Assembly: GCF_036689865.1 (NCBI RefSeq)
Contig: NZ_JBAHUQ010000004.1
Span: 1 to 64,000 of the forward strand
Source of the DNA: Magnetococcus sp. PR-3
Lineage (GTDB): Bacteria > Pseudomonadota > Magnetococcia > Magnetococcales > Magnetococcaceae
Direction: 5' to 3'
Length of the DNA stretch: 64,000 nt
Below are positions 42,531 to 51,398 of the stretch, in pieces (the first letter of the stretch is position 1; the number at the start of each line of letters is the position of its first letter). Under the pieces are notes generated by a model that was given only the letters and a program-made list of their open reading frames with translations, made no database searches and was not told the DNA's origin. A program made the position numbers and the translations under genes.

Positions 42531-43915
42531 GCGTCCAGCACTCCCTGATCCTTTTGGTAAGCGGCATGTTGTCGGCGGCGGGCGCTGGTAAAGGTCTCAG
42601 CCGTATCTTCACTGACCAGTTCATACAACATAGCCTGTTTGCCTTCCCTGGGACGAAGAATTCGACCCAGCCGTTGCACATGTTCCCGTACGGAACCTGT
42701 GCCAGAGACAATAATCCCCACGGCCACATCCGGTACATCCACCCCTTCGTTGAGTACCCGGGAGGTTACCATATGCCGGATCTCACCTGCGCGGAACTGC
42801 TCTAGCATGGTTTTGCGTTCGGACATTCGGGTTTTGTGGGTAATGACCGGAAGAAAAAAGGTTTCTCCAATGGCATAAGCGGTCGCATTATCATCTGTAA
42901 AGAGAATGGCTTGTTCTAGGCGGTGTTCTCTGAGTAAGTGCCATACGGCGCGCAATTTGGCGCGACTGGCTCGAGCGATTCGCTTTTGAGTGAGGTAAGC
43001 TTTAAAGGCTTCTCGCCCCTCTTTGGAGCGGGTGCAGAGCATAATAAAATTATTCCAACCACCAGGGGAGCCTAAACGGCACCCATTAATCTGGGCAAAC
43101 TGTTTGTATTGGTGGTAGGCGGCGTCGTAGGTTTCCCGCTCATCATCATCCAGAACAATGGGCACCTGGTGGAGTTCATAATTCGCCAGATACTCCCCTT
43201 CCAAATGCTGAATCTCAACACGGTGGACTTGGGGGCCAAGTAGGTCGTAGAGCATGGCCTCGCCGCCGTCTGTTCGTTCTGGTGTGGCGGTTAGCCCAAG
43301 TCGGAAGGGGGCCACACACATGGTGGCGACAAGGCGGTTGCTTGGGGTTGGCAGGTGGTGGCACTCATCACAGATTAATAGCCCAAAGCGGCAGCCATAC
43401 CGTTCCATATGGATGGTGGCGGAGTCATAGGTGCTGACGGTGATGGGGCGTAAAAGGTGTTCACCACCGCCAAGCATGCCGATCTCTTGATTAAAAGCTT
43501 CTTGAAGTTGTTCCACCCACTGGTGCATGAGGTCCAGTGTGGGAACGGTAATGAGTGTGTCACGGCGTATGCGCTGCATGGCCAAGCGGGCCACCAAGGA
43601 TTTGCCGGAGCCTGTGGGTAGAACAACCACACCATTGTGGTCTTGTTCAGCCCATTTTTGGATGGCGGTTTTTTGGTGTGGCCGTGGCTGAAAAAGGGTG
43701 GCGAGATTAAAGTCTTGTTTCTCAAAAGCCTTGGCTTCATCGGTAAAGGGTATCTTTGCGCGATGCAGGGCCAGGGCAATCGTGCCATAATAGCGAGCTT
43801 CTGCCCGATAGGCTTGAACACGGTCATCCCAGGTGACCAAGTCTGCCACCAGGGCCAGTTCTTCCGCGGAACCGTACAGAATGAGAGTTCCCAGATTGAA
43901 GGTGATACGCACCAT
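42524..43915 (-). CDS. XPB-like DNA helicase (ERCC3 family)
   Basis: SF2 helicase, 463 residues. An N-terminal domain (~1-75) carries the family's damage-recognition-like region, followed by RPHQKTAIQKW, Walker A LPTGSGKS (99-106), DECHH (183-187), TATPER (209-214) and QRLGRILRPR. It has the compact form of bacterial and archaeal XPB. Its start codon overlaps that of the divergent dioxygenase, so its promoter must lie in that gene. A weak GGA is the only candidate ribosome binding site. It likely acts with the Bax1 nuclease in repair. Confidence 0.9.
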   Translation of the reverse strand: MVRITFNLGTLILYGSAEELALVADLVTWDDRVQAYRAEARYYGTIALALHRAKIPFTDEAKAFEKQDFNLATLFQPRPHQKTAIQKWAEQDHNGVVVLPTGSGKSLVARLAMQRIRRDTLITVPTLDLMHQWVEQLQEAFNQEIGMLGGGEHLLRPITVSTYDSATIHMERYGCRFGLLICDECHHLPTPSNRLVATMCVAPFRLGLTATPERTDGGEAMLYDLLGPQVHRVEIQHLEGEYLANYELHQVPIVLDDDERETYDAAYHQYKQFAQINGCRLGSPGGWNNFIMLCTRSKEGREAFKAYLTQKRIARASRAKLRAVWHLLREHRLEQAILFTDDNATAYAIGETFFLPVITHKTRMSERKTMLEQFRAGEIRHMVTSRVLNEGVDVPDVAVGIIVSGTGSVREHVQRLGRILRPREGKQAMLYELVSEDTAETFTSARRRQHAAYQKDQGVLDAC

Positions 43916-44813
43916 GGTTCAGATTCCAGTTGATTCCCCGTTTCATCCGGATAATGCGGATGGTTATGCCCAGTGGCGTACAGCAAAACTGGCTGCCTAC
44001 CCTGCGCTAGAGGATATGATGGTGGAGATTGCCGATCCATTCAACCTTAGCTCTGCGGAACGGGCACAGATTGTGGATCTTTGTGGCCGGGCTAACATGG
44101 CCATGTACCGGGTTAAAGGTGGGGATGTGGCGGAATCTGCCTTGCCCATGGCGGTGTTGCGTCAGGTGATGTCTGCGCTGAGGGTCGACCGAAATGAAGG
44201 GGCGGATGAAGAGGGGGTAAGTGCCTTAACTTTGCGGGATGATCCTCCGTTTAAAAACTTTATTCCCTATAAGGCCCAGGCTATTCAGTGGCATACCGAT
44301 GGCTACTATAATGTGCCTGAGCGTACCATCCGCGGTATGGCCCTGCATTGTGCCCGACAAGCGCAGGAGGGGGGCGAGAATGATCTGCTGGATCATGAAC
44401 TGATGTACATCCGTCTGCGTGATCAAAACCCTGACTTTATCCGCGTTCTTATGGCAGAAGATGCTATGAGTATCCCCGCGCGGACCAATCGTGCGGGTGA
44501 GGTGGTCCGTGCCGAGTGTGTTGGGCCTGTGTTTAGTGTGGATGGTGGTGGATATCTGCATATGCGTTATACCGCCCGTACCGTAAGTATTGGTTGGAAG
44601 GCTGAAGCGGCTGATGCTGTGAAGGCATTGGAAGCCGTTTTGAAAAATACGGATGAACCCTATGCCCACCATGTTCGAATGGAACCAGGTATTGGTTTGA
44701 TCTGTAATAATGTGCTGCATACCCGGACGGGGTTTGACCCTTCGGATAATCCTGATGAACACCGGTTGATGTACCGCATTCGCTGTTTAGACCGTGTGGA
44801 TGCTTCCTCATAG
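43914..44813 (+). CDS. TauD/TfdA-family dioxygenase
   Basis: Fe(II)/2-oxoglutarate oxygenase of ~299 residues from the ATG at 43914, with GAAGGTG upstream. The facial triad is WHTDGYY (His, Asp) and NNVLHTRTGF (third His); an Arg in LMYRIRCLD can bind 2-oxoglutarate. It would hydroxylate a small molecule, possibly a taurine- or amine-type substrate. The start overlaps the XPB start on the other strand by two bases. Its substrate is not evident from neighbours. Confidence 0.87.
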   Translation: MVQIPVDSPFHPDNADGYAQWRTAKLAAYPALEDMMVEIADPFNLSSAERAQIVDLCGRANMAMYRVKGGDVAESALPMAVLRQVMSALRVDRNEGADEEGVSALTLRDDPPFKNFIPYKAQAIQWHTDGYYNVPERTIRGMALHCARQAQEGGENDLLDHELMYIRLRDQNPDFIRVLMAEDAMSIPARTNRAGEVVRAECVGPVFSVDGGGYLHMRYTARTVSIGWKAEAADAVKALEAVLKNTDEPYAHHVRMEPGIGLICNNVLHTRTGFDPSDNPDEHRLMYRIRCLDRVDASS

Positions 44814-46333
44814 GGATGGCGAGGGCCTAAAAGAATGAAGATGCGGTCTCCCTTGCCCTTTGTATGCCTGTCATGGGTGTAGAGCTGCAGAGATGGGTTT
44901 AATGAGGGTAAGGGGGTCATGCTGTGGGCTGACGGCTAAGGGCCAGCCAAGTAGGTCTGTGACCATTAAAGTGAAGAGCTGCCTAGTAGGGTGCCCCCTT
45001 AAGTTAAAGATGTAAGGTCCGGTATAGGGGGGCTTTGCTGTCACCGCTCGGTTTGCTGAGTGGATAAGATATCCGAGCTATCGGTATGGATCTGTTTTGG
45101 ATCGGGTAGGTAAAGCGGTCTGTCCGCTTGCTATAAAAGCAATTTTCCCATGGGGTTTTATGACCCTGTCACCTGTTACCCATGATCGAGCATACGCGCC
45201 CCCCACCATGTTGTTCTCTCTTAAGATCGGTCAGATAAACCGGATGTTATGTTCCTTAGCAGCCGATGCTTGTTCTGTTGAAGATATTTTACCATCTGGT
45301 CACCCGCTTACTACGACCTCTGTTACCCGTAGGTTTTGTGGTGGGATTGCTTGCGCATGCCTATCAAGCTGTGCTGTCTAAAATAGAGCTTAACCTCTGC
45401 TTGTGTTGGAGGAAAAAGTAGTGCTTGTGCCTCAAGCCCTCTCTTAGAGTGTTCCTCTGCCATCAGGGCTGAACGTGTGCATACATGGTTTGGTGGACAC
45501 TTCATCAATCGTAGGTTTGCCTGGTAACCCCTTGTTAAACACAAGCTGTCAGGTGGTTTGTTAAAAGTGCAGGTGTGGCAAGAACGATATCCTGGAACAG
45601 GGCATCCTAAACCGAATGAGATAAAAGAGGGTTCTGGTTTGGGCGTTAGGCTCTTGAGCCGCGCAGGGCGGGTAGGGAAGGTTCGTTGTTACAGGTGTGA
45701 GAGAAGCACCATACACACAAAAAAAGCATCCTCGGCAAGCGGGGATGCTTTTTATGGGATGCTGGATCACACCTGCGCGGGGGCGTAGAGGGAGGGGGGG
45801 GTGCGCAGATGCGATCACAGCCGTCACGACAGCAAACACCGTCGTAATTCCAATTCTTTTCCAGACTTTATCGCGTCTTGACCAAGCTTGGTAACGGCGT
45901 GTTTCCGTGCTTGGTTGATTTATTAATGCACGAAAACAATGCTTACGGAAACTGAAGTTTTGCAACTAAGTGTAACTACGTAACGGAAGTTTCAGGTTTG
46001 TCACAAACCGTTCAGCCTGAGAATGGAGATTTTGTGTGATTAAAAAGGGATGGCGTCGGATTTTCTAGAGATTTGACCCTATTCAAATCCGTGAAAATGA
46101 TTGAGTTGCTTGTTTATAAGTTTCATTAAATTTGATAGTTATATGAAAATCCTGCATATGGCCTCTGTTTTGTGCTTTGGACCTGACCTTCTGTCATGCC
46201 CAAAGAATTTATATCGGCCTATAAAAAAGTAGCGTTACAAAAAAATCCCCATAAAGGCAGGTAAAGCCGTGTATGCAACTAGGTAAAAACACCTAAAAAC
46301 AGGGTTTAGCACGGAGCGATCAGGGTTTGTGGG
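44814..46333. other. 1.5 kb gene-poor region
   Basis: No ORF here has a ribosome binding site and recognisable protein features. Two weak candidates: plus 45097-45381 (mixed composition, no match) and minus 45561-45965, whose first ~55 residues look like a basic tail plus one membrane helix (WKRIGITTVFAVV). Both are weakly supported. The terminator-like hairpin at ~45.73 kb lies inside the second candidate. A 12-bp palindrome (ACCAAGCTTGGT) is at 45881-45892. The right end is AT-rich. Confidence 0.45.
45722..45754 (-). terminator. Intrinsic terminator-like hairpin
   Basis: AAAAAGCATCC (45722-45732) pairs with GGATGCTTTTT (45744-45754) around an 11-base loop. Runs of A and T flank both sides, with the better T-run (seven) on the minus strand. 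There is no clear gene upstream on either strand, so it may end an unannotated small RNA or a short coding transcript. Confidence 0.7.
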
Positions 46334-46894
46334 TTACTTTTCTTTGCCAGGGCATGTTTTTTGTGCACGGTCTGGCTGGTCGTTTGCCAACTTTTGCGGG
46401 CGAAGATCATTAAGGCGTTCGGCAGAGCCTTGGTAGTGGCGCATTTGAATTTCTGAAAGAATGGATAGAACGATAGAGGGTGTATTCTCCCCGCCTAGAT
46501 CCAGGCCTGCCGGTGCCGAGAGGCGTTTGTGTAGCTTCTTTTGAATGTTATCGTCGGCTTTGTTTGAAAGTTCATCAATGATACTCTGCCCCCGTTTGGC
46601 GGATGCGATCAGATAGATGTGTTCAACACCTCTTTCCAGTAAGGCGTAGATCACCTCGGGGTCTTTTTTATGTCCACGGTTGACAATGGCATGGGTGTAT
46701 GGGGGAATGCCGAGCTCTGTTTTAAGAAAATTATGGGCAATGGGCTCTACATTGGGTGGCCATGGATATTGGGGTACATCTCGATCCATAACCGTGACTT
46801 GCCAGCCTAAAGTTGAGGCTGTTCTGGCGATTAGGCGGCCAATTTTTTTACAACCAATGATCAATAATTTAGGGTCTTGGGTTTGCGTTGACAT
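46334..46894 (-). CDS. XdhC-type Rossmann-domain protein
   Basis: 186 residues with only the C-terminal half of the XdhC/CoxI family: LLIIGCKKIGRLIARTA at the start, then AIVNRGHKKDPEV, YLIASAKRG and APAGLDLGGENTPSIVLSIL. XdhC helps mature molybdenum hydroxylases. The family's N-terminal domain is missing and no molybdenum enzyme is adjacent, so the partner is unknown. GAGG lies about eight bases before the ATG. The C-terminal ~25 residues are polar and unstructured. Confidence 0.82.
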   Translation of the reverse strand: MSTQTQDPKLLIIGCKKIGRLIARTASTLGWQVTVMDRDVPQYPWPPNVEPIAHNFLKTELGIPPYTHAIVNRGHKKDPEVIYALLERGVEHIYLIASAKRGQSIIDELSNKADDNIQKKLHKRLSAPAGLDLGGENTPSIVLSILSEIQMRHYQGSAERLNDLRPQKLANDQPDRAQKTCPGKEK

Positions 46895-47011
46895 ATAATT
46901 GGCCTCATAATATCAGCTGGTGGTTAGTGGGGGTATTTTTCCGCTTTTTAACTCGACTTTGCAACCAGATACCATGGTGGGAATGGTGTTTGGGTAATCG
47001 TGGAATGAGAT

Positions 47012-47338
47012 ATGGCTGGTATGATGACTGAGGAACCCCATTTAGAGGATTTTGAAAAACTTTTTTCTCTCTATCCAGAGGAGGCTTTTTATAATAGAGA
47101 GCCTCACCCCCAACCCGATCCACTTCAGTTTCTGTTCCGGCAGGTCATGCAGATGTTAGCCTGTCGGTCTGCCTTTGTGATCTCCATGCCCCGGCCTTTT
47201 TTAGAGGCTTCCAACCATTATAACAATGGTAGCCCTGCCACGGTTAAGCATTTTAACAATACAGAAAACCGTAATTTTTTTCTTTCTGATCTAAAAGAAT
47301 GGTTAACCTTGCAGAAGGTACAACGTGAAAAAAATTAG
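47012..47338 (+). CDS. Small hypothetical protein
   Basis: 108 residues, rich in Phe, Pro and Asn (EPHPQPDPLQFLFRQVM, then NHYNNGSPATVKHFNN). No signal peptide, membrane helix or known motif. A GGAATGAG lies just upstream of the ATG but is not ideally placed; an ATG pair at 47021-47026 is an alternative. It is divergent from the XdhC-like gene. Identity is unknown and it may not be a real gene. Confidence 0.5.
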   Translation: MAGMMTEEPHLEDFEKLFSLYPEEAFYNREPHPQPDPLQFLFRQVMQMLACRSAFVISMPRPFLEASNHYNNGSPATVKHFNNTENRNFFLSDLKEWLTLQKVQREKN

Positions 47339-47636
47339 CACCATGTACCAGTCCATGTGAATGATGGCTAAACCACGTCCATCACGGTCATGCAGCTTGG
47401 ACAGGTTGTTTTGAAAGGTGGTGGATGGTGTTGAAAGCTGTCGTTACAGAGATAAAGCGTGTATGGCCTGCCTAGCTCCATCGGTGATCCTGTTCATGCT
47501 TTGCTATCCTGCGGTCATGGTGTCTACACATTCTTACGCGTAAGGGGTGGCATCCGTTCCCATCAAAGCAAGGCATTGCTTGCACCTTGCGATCTCATCA
47601 CCCCTCTTTCCCGTTGTTTGGGCTTGGAGTAGGCCT
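47339..47636. other. Intergenic stretch before the transporter, no gene seen
   Basis: About 300 bases with no supported ORF. An in-frame extension of the transporter gene to 47547 has no ribosome binding site and reads as non-coding. Confidence 0.4.
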
Positions 47637-48557
47637 ATGCTGAATATTCTTAATGCATTGGGACCCATCTTTTTATTGGTGATCGCAGGGGCTTTGTTAA
47701 GGATATTGAAATTTCCTGGCGATGGCTTTTGGCCATTAGCTGAACGTTTTGTCTATTTTTTGCTTTTTCCCGCACTGTTAATCAGCAAATTAGCGGTTGC
47801 AGATTTTGCGACTGTGGCCGTGGTGCCCTTGGCATTGTCTGTTGTGGTGCCACTGTTGGTGGTCAGTGTGGGTATGGTAGTGTTGAGCCCGCTCTTACAC
47901 CCGACAAAAGCAGGCTTTACATCCATTCATCAAGGGGCGATCCGCTTTAACACCTACGTGGCGCTGGCTGCGGCTGAGCAGCTATTTGGTGAAGCCGGGT
48001 TGGCGTTGGCGGCTATGACCATCGCTTGGATGATTCCCTTGATCAATGTGCTCTGTGTCAGCGTCTTTGCGCTTAAGGTCAATGAAGATCGCTTTAGCTT
48101 ATCTGTTGTGGGCAAGGATCTGATACGTAACCCGTTAATTTTAGGCTGTCTGGTCGGGTTGTTTCTCAATACTAGTGGTCTAGGATTACCCGGTTGGTTA
48201 CACCCGACACTAAGTCTATTGGGGCAGCCTGCGCTTCCCATGGGGTTGTTGGCTGTGGGGTTTGGTTTGCGTCTTTATATGGATTTTGGTGTGTTGCGAG
48301 ATCTCGGCTTGACCGCGTTGCTGAAGTTTATACTGATGCCTATTTTAGTCTATTTGGTGGGCCAGCAAGTGGGATTGCAGGGGGTGGGCTTGCAGATCGT
48401 GGTACTGTTTTTTGCCATGCCTACGGCACCATCGGCCTATATTTTGGCTAAGCAGATGGGTGGGGATGCTGAGTTGATGGCCAAGTTGATTACCGGGCAA
48501 ACCCTGTTGGCGATGATCACATTGCCGTTGACGATGCTTGTGGTTGCACAGTTGTAA
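47637..48557 (+). CDS. AEC-family (auxin efflux carrier) transporter
   Basis: About 306 residues from the ATG at 47637, with GGAG seven bases before. Around ten membrane helices fill almost the whole length, in the pattern of the AEC superfamily (LVIAGALLRILK at the start, RFVYFLLFPALLISKL, RFNTYVALAAAEQLFG, and a final FFAMPTAPSAYILAKQMG). These carriers move organic acids or auxin-like compounds. The conserved RFNTY and FPALL segments support the call. The substrate is not evident. Confidence 0.93.
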   Translation: MLNILNALGPIFLLVIAGALLRILKFPGDGFWPLAERFVYFLLFPALLISKLAVADFATVAVVPLALSVVVPLLVVSVGMVVLSPLLHPTKAGFTSIHQGAIRFNTYVALAAAEQLFGEAGLALAAMTIAWMIPLINVLCVSVFALKVNEDRFSLSVVGKDLIRNPLILGCLVGLFLNTSGLGLPGWLHPTLSLLGQPALPMGLLAVGFGLRLYMDFGVLRDLGLTALLKFILMPILVYLVGQQVGLQGVGLQIVVLFFAMPTAPSAYILAKQMGGDAELMAKLITGQTLLAMITLPLTMLVVAQL

Positions 48558-48741
48558 GTGAATAAAGGGGGTGGGTGGTGACTGATCTTGACGGCATGCG
48601 TGCGGGAAGGGATTGATAGGTTGTTGTCCGTTACCTAAGTGCGCGGGGGCCATGACGGTTTATCTGCGGCAGTATAGGTGTTGCTCATTGAGGGTGAACG
48701 GGGCTAGAAGAGCCGTGGGGCTTGGGGGGTTGACCTGCAAA

Positions 48742-48778
48742 ATGACGGTTGCACGGTAGCCAATCGTACAACCGTCAT
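48742..48778 (-). terminator. Long inverted repeat between transporter and HybE-like gene
   Basis: ATGACGGTTG (48742-48751) pairs perfectly with CAACCGTCAT (48769-48778), and three further inner pairs extend it. On the minus strand it is followed by TTTTGC, so it is probably a weak terminator of the HybE-like and thiSG transcript. Confidence 0.6.
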
Positions 48779-48785
48779 CCAGAAT

Positions 48786-49331
48786 TTACGAACGGAACAT
48801 ATTAAACAGCCCGCGACGACTAACCGGCTTTTCAAGGTGGGTTGTCATCGATTTTTTAATTTTTGGGTTCGGTGCTGTTGAGCCAACAGCTTTTGCCGCT
48901 GCCATGGCATCCATACTATTTAGATAGTTTTGTACTTCACGAATGATGGTCTCGACAAAATGGTGGCCTGTCTCGGCTTCCCAACCAATAATAACCGGTT
49001 TAGTACCCGATCCTGTCTCCAAAAGGGCGCCCTGACCACCCGCTACCCGACCTGAATGATCCCCCTCCAGTGGAACAGCGGATTGTATAGGCGGGTTGAT
49101 CTGACCAGGACCCAGCCAGTAGACACGCTCAATAGCCCAAGGGGTGACCAGCAGTGCCGAAGCCAGTCCATCATCACGCGCGGCTGATTCCAACTCAACC
49201 ATCACTTCCAGTGCAGCGTTGATGCCGGGTCGGGCACTGTCTAAGCTGTGGGCTATGCGGTCATTGGCAACTTTTAAAGCAACCGGGTCTGGCCAACGAC
49301 AATCCCACATGGGCGGGTCCTGGTCATGCAT
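48786..49331 (-). CDS. HybE-like protein of unknown function
   Basis: 181 residues. ALLVTPWAIERVYWLGPG recalls the ITPW...GP segment of HybE/HupJ [NiFe]-hydrogenase assembly chaperones, and the C-terminus (VSRRGLFNMFRS) resembles that family's RRALL end. The similarity is short and unsupported by neighbours: no hydrogenase gene is nearby. An alternative is a rubredoxin- or iron-related family, or an unrelated protein. It starts 12 bases after the thiSG stop and likely belongs to its transcript. Confidence 0.5.
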   Translation of the reverse strand: MHDQDPPMWDCRWPDPVALKVANDRIAHSLDSARPGINAALEVMVELESAARDDGLASALLVTPWAIERVYWLGPGQINPPIQSAVPLEGDHSGRVAGGQGALLETGSGTKPVIIGWEAETGHHFVETIIREVQNYLNSMDAMAAAKAVGSTAPNPKIKKSMTTHLEKPVSRRGLFNMFRS

Positions 49332-49342
49332 CTACGCACTCC

Positions 49343-50323
49343 TTAAAAGAAGGTGCCGTCCAAGGGGCTAGAAGCTGTGGCATAAAGCTTCTTTTGAATC
49401 CGACCCGCCAAATAGGCTTGGCGACCTGCCGTAACCGCATTTTTCATGGCATGGGCCATTAAAATAGGATCTTTGGCACCCGCAATGGCGGTATTCATGA
49501 GTACGCCATCACAGCCCAGTTCCATCGCAATGGCAGCATCAGAAGCTGTTCCTACCCCGGCATCTACCAGAACAGGAATAGTGGCCTGTTCCACAATAAT
49601 GCGGGTTGTATAGGGGTTGCGCACGCCAAGGCCTGAGCCAATAGGGGCGGCTAGCGGCATAACCGCGACGCAACCCATATCCTCAAAGCGTTTGCACAAA
49701 TAGGGGTCGTCTGTGGTGTAGACCATGACCTTAAAACCCTCTTTAATCAGCGTTTCAGCCGCTTTTAGGGTCTCCGGATTATTTGGCCATAGGTACTTTT
49801 CATCACTCAGGACCTCCAGTTTAACCAGATCCCAACCGCCAGCTTCCCGCGCCAAACGTAAGGTGCGCACAGCATCTTCAGCGGTGAAGCAACCGGCTGT
49901 ATTGGGAAGGTAGGTGTATTTCTTTGGGTCAACATAGTCCGTTAGCATCGGTGCCGTTGGGTCACTGACGTTCACCCGTCGAACCGCAACGGTGACAATG
50001 TCAGCGCCGGAGGCTTCAATGGCGATTTTGGTCTCTTCAAAATCTTTATATTTACCTGTGCCAACCAGCAGACGACTATTAAAAGTCAAACCAGCGACTT
50101 GCCAAGGGTCTGCAGGAGCATCTTGACCACCACCGATAAAGTGTACCACTTCAATGCGGTCATCTTCGGCCAGTTTGACGTTGTTATAGGTGCCTTTGGT
50201 GACCACTTCCAGATTGCGTTCCACCGCCACCTTTTCTGGTGCAAAGCCCAGCTCTTTTAACAGATCTTCTATGCTATGACCTGCTTCGGTGTTATGGGAT
50301 TCGCCGTTTAACTGGATTTTCAT
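49343..50323 (-). CDS. thiSG: ThiS-ThiG fusion (sulfur carrier + thiazole synthase)
   Basis: 326 residues. Residues 1-66 are ThiS, ending in HFIGGG; residues ~72-326 are ThiG, with Schiff-base Lys in DLVKLEV, a phosphate site in VRNPYTTR and [18 protein letters not shown]. Together they build thiazole phosphate. In the separate proteins, the free C-terminal Gly-Gly of ThiS is adenylated; here it is followed by QDAPADPW, so thiocarboxylation must work through an internal glycine or after cleavage. The fusion is known in some bacteria (annotated as bifunctional). The start at 50323 has GGAGAGG upstream; a start at 50338 is less likely. Confidence 0.93.
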   Translation of the reverse strand: MKIQLNGESHNTEAGHSIEDLLKELGFAPEKVAVERNLEVVTKGTYNNVKLAEDDRIEVVHFIGGGQDAPADPWQVAGLTFNSRLLVGTGKYKDFEETKIAIEASGADIVTVAVRRVNVSDPTAPMLTDYVDPKKYTYLPNTAGCFTAEDAVRTLRLAREAGGWDLVKLEVLSDEKYLWPNNPETLKAAETLIKEGFKVMVYTTDDPYLCKRFEDMGCVAVMPLAAPIGSGLGVRNPYTTRIIVEQATIPVLVDAGVGTASDAAIAMELGCDGVLMNTAIAGAKDPILMAHAMKNAVTAGRQAYLAGRIQKKLYATASSPLDGTFF

Positions 50324-50344
50324 CTTCATCCTCTCCATGAGAAT

Positions 50345-50392
50345 TAGCTGCCACCAGCTAGGTCCATCGAACCTTTCGATGGGTCGGGTGGC
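50345..50392 (-). promoter_or_regulatory. Structured leader of thiSG with competing hairpins
   Basis: In the mRNA, GCCACC (50387-50392) can pair with GGTGGC (50350-50355), enclosing a perfect CCATCGAA-AGG-TTCGATGG hairpin (50364-50382). The same GGTGGC bases also lie in TAGCTGGTGGCAGCTA (50345-50360), which folds on itself. The two structures exclude each other, as in attenuators and riboswitches. It lacks the TPP riboswitch core. The ligand or signal is unknown. Confidence 0.45.
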
Positions 50393-50733
50393 AGGGTCAC
50401 TGCTGTGGGCTTTGGAAGATCATAAAGGTCGAAAAGTTCCCGCTCAAGGTAAAGTTGGGGTCTTCAGATCTTTTCGGTTAAATGTCGGGGTAAAGTGGGT
50501 TGTGCGGTTGCTGATGTTTATGAATTCAAGAACAGAACGGAGGTTGATGGCAGAAAGGGCTAACAGGCGCGGTTGTGCATCCCTCGATCATTATTGTTGT
50601 CTAGGGGGGTGTATACATTGAGTGTGGGTCGCAAAAGCAGAGCTGTTTTTTAAGGGTATAAGCCCGGTTCACTCTTCCCCTATAGAGGGAAATGGTTCAC
50701 ACTGCACAGGTTCGTTTATAGCAGGAGAGACTG
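50393..50733. other. Divergent intergenic region, no gene seen
   Basis: About 340 bases between thiSG and the next plus-strand gene. It holds the promoter regions of both. An ORF on the plus strand through it (from 50289) lies over the thiSG start and lacks support. Confidence 0.4.
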
Positions 50734-51294
50734 ATGAGCTTGGATTGGCAAAGCACCATAGAGCAGTTAGCCACCATGGCACGGGAAACCCGTGTTGAGG
50801 AGGCTAATGCCCAAATTGAAGAGATTCTTCATCAATATCCAGAGGTGGTGGGGCAGTGGTTTCTGCTTTCCAAACTATTGGCTGGGCAAGATCTGATATG
50901 GGAAGAGCGTATTGAGAAGGAGCTGGAGCGTTTTGGTGCTGCACCAGCAAGAGCTTACCGGGCAACCATCCATACATTGAATGATGCTGTTCGCGGGGCT
51001 CAGCCTGAGGAAACACCAGACGCAGCTGCTGCAAACGTTCCACAGGTGGTTGAAGAGGCTGAGCCAGAACCTCTAGAAACAGAGAGGCAAGCGCCAGTTC
51101 CATGCGTTGAAGCGATTGAAGCTCCGAGCCCTGTGGTTTTAAATGAAGATCAGCAGCGGCAAATGTGGCGTCTACAGGGGTTTTTAGGTCGGCTTTATGT
51201 CTACGACTTTACCTCCAAAACCCGACAGGGGCAGGATAGCCGCTTGAAGGGCTTGTTGGATAAGGTAAAAGATTATCGGACACAACGCGGCTGA
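50734..51294 (+). CDS. Hypothetical protein with helical ends
   Basis: 186 residues. The N-terminal ~75 look like helical hairpins (EEANAQIEEILHQYPEVVG, then EERIEKELERFG), similar to TPR-type units. The middle (~85-135) is Pro/Glu/Ala-rich and probably disordered. The C-terminal ~45 residues form another helical unit (QRQMWRLQGFLGRLYVYDF). AGCAGGAGAG precedes the ATG, supporting expression. It is soluble, with no signal peptide. It ends before a strong bidirectional terminator. I do not recognise a family. Confidence 0.75.
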   Translation: MSLDWQSTIEQLATMARETRVEEANAQIEEILHQYPEVVGQWFLLSKLLAGQDLIWEERIEKELERFGAAPARAYRATIHTLNDAVRGAQPEETPDAAAANVPQVVEEAEPEPLETERQAPVPCVEAIEAPSPVVLNEDQQRQMWRLQGFLGRLYVYDFTSKTRQGQDSRLKGLLDKVKDYRTQRG

Positions 51295-51365
51295 TTATGT
51301 GTACTCATCTATATGTATCGATATTTTTGCCTTAATTTGGCTGAAATTTCGTTGAATAAGCGTCT

Positions 51366-51398
51366 AAAAGGGCAAAATCATCAGATTTTGCCCTTTTT
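51366..51398. terminator. Bidirectional intrinsic terminator
   Basis: AAAAGGGCAAAATC and GATTTTGCCCTTTT form a 14-bp stem around ATCA, with A/T runs on both sides. It ends the hypothetical-protein transcript and isolates aroQ-accBC. Confidence 0.93.

Noticed and set aside
41313-43915. Restriction or phage-defence system based on the helicase-nuclease pair
   Set aside because: The sequence motifs fit XPB and Bax1 more closely, and no methyltransferase or other defence gene is adjacent.
45097-45381. 94-residue ORF on the plus strand in the gene-poor region
   Set aside because: No ribosome binding site, no recognisable motif and mixed cysteine-rich composition; likely chance.
50345-50392. TPP riboswitch upstream of thiSG
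   Set aside because: I looked for the conserved CUGAGA and ACC-type core and found neither, though the leader is structured.
50289-50621. 110-residue ORF across the thiSG start
   Set aside because: It lies antisense to the thiSG start and leader, with no ribosome binding site and no family features.
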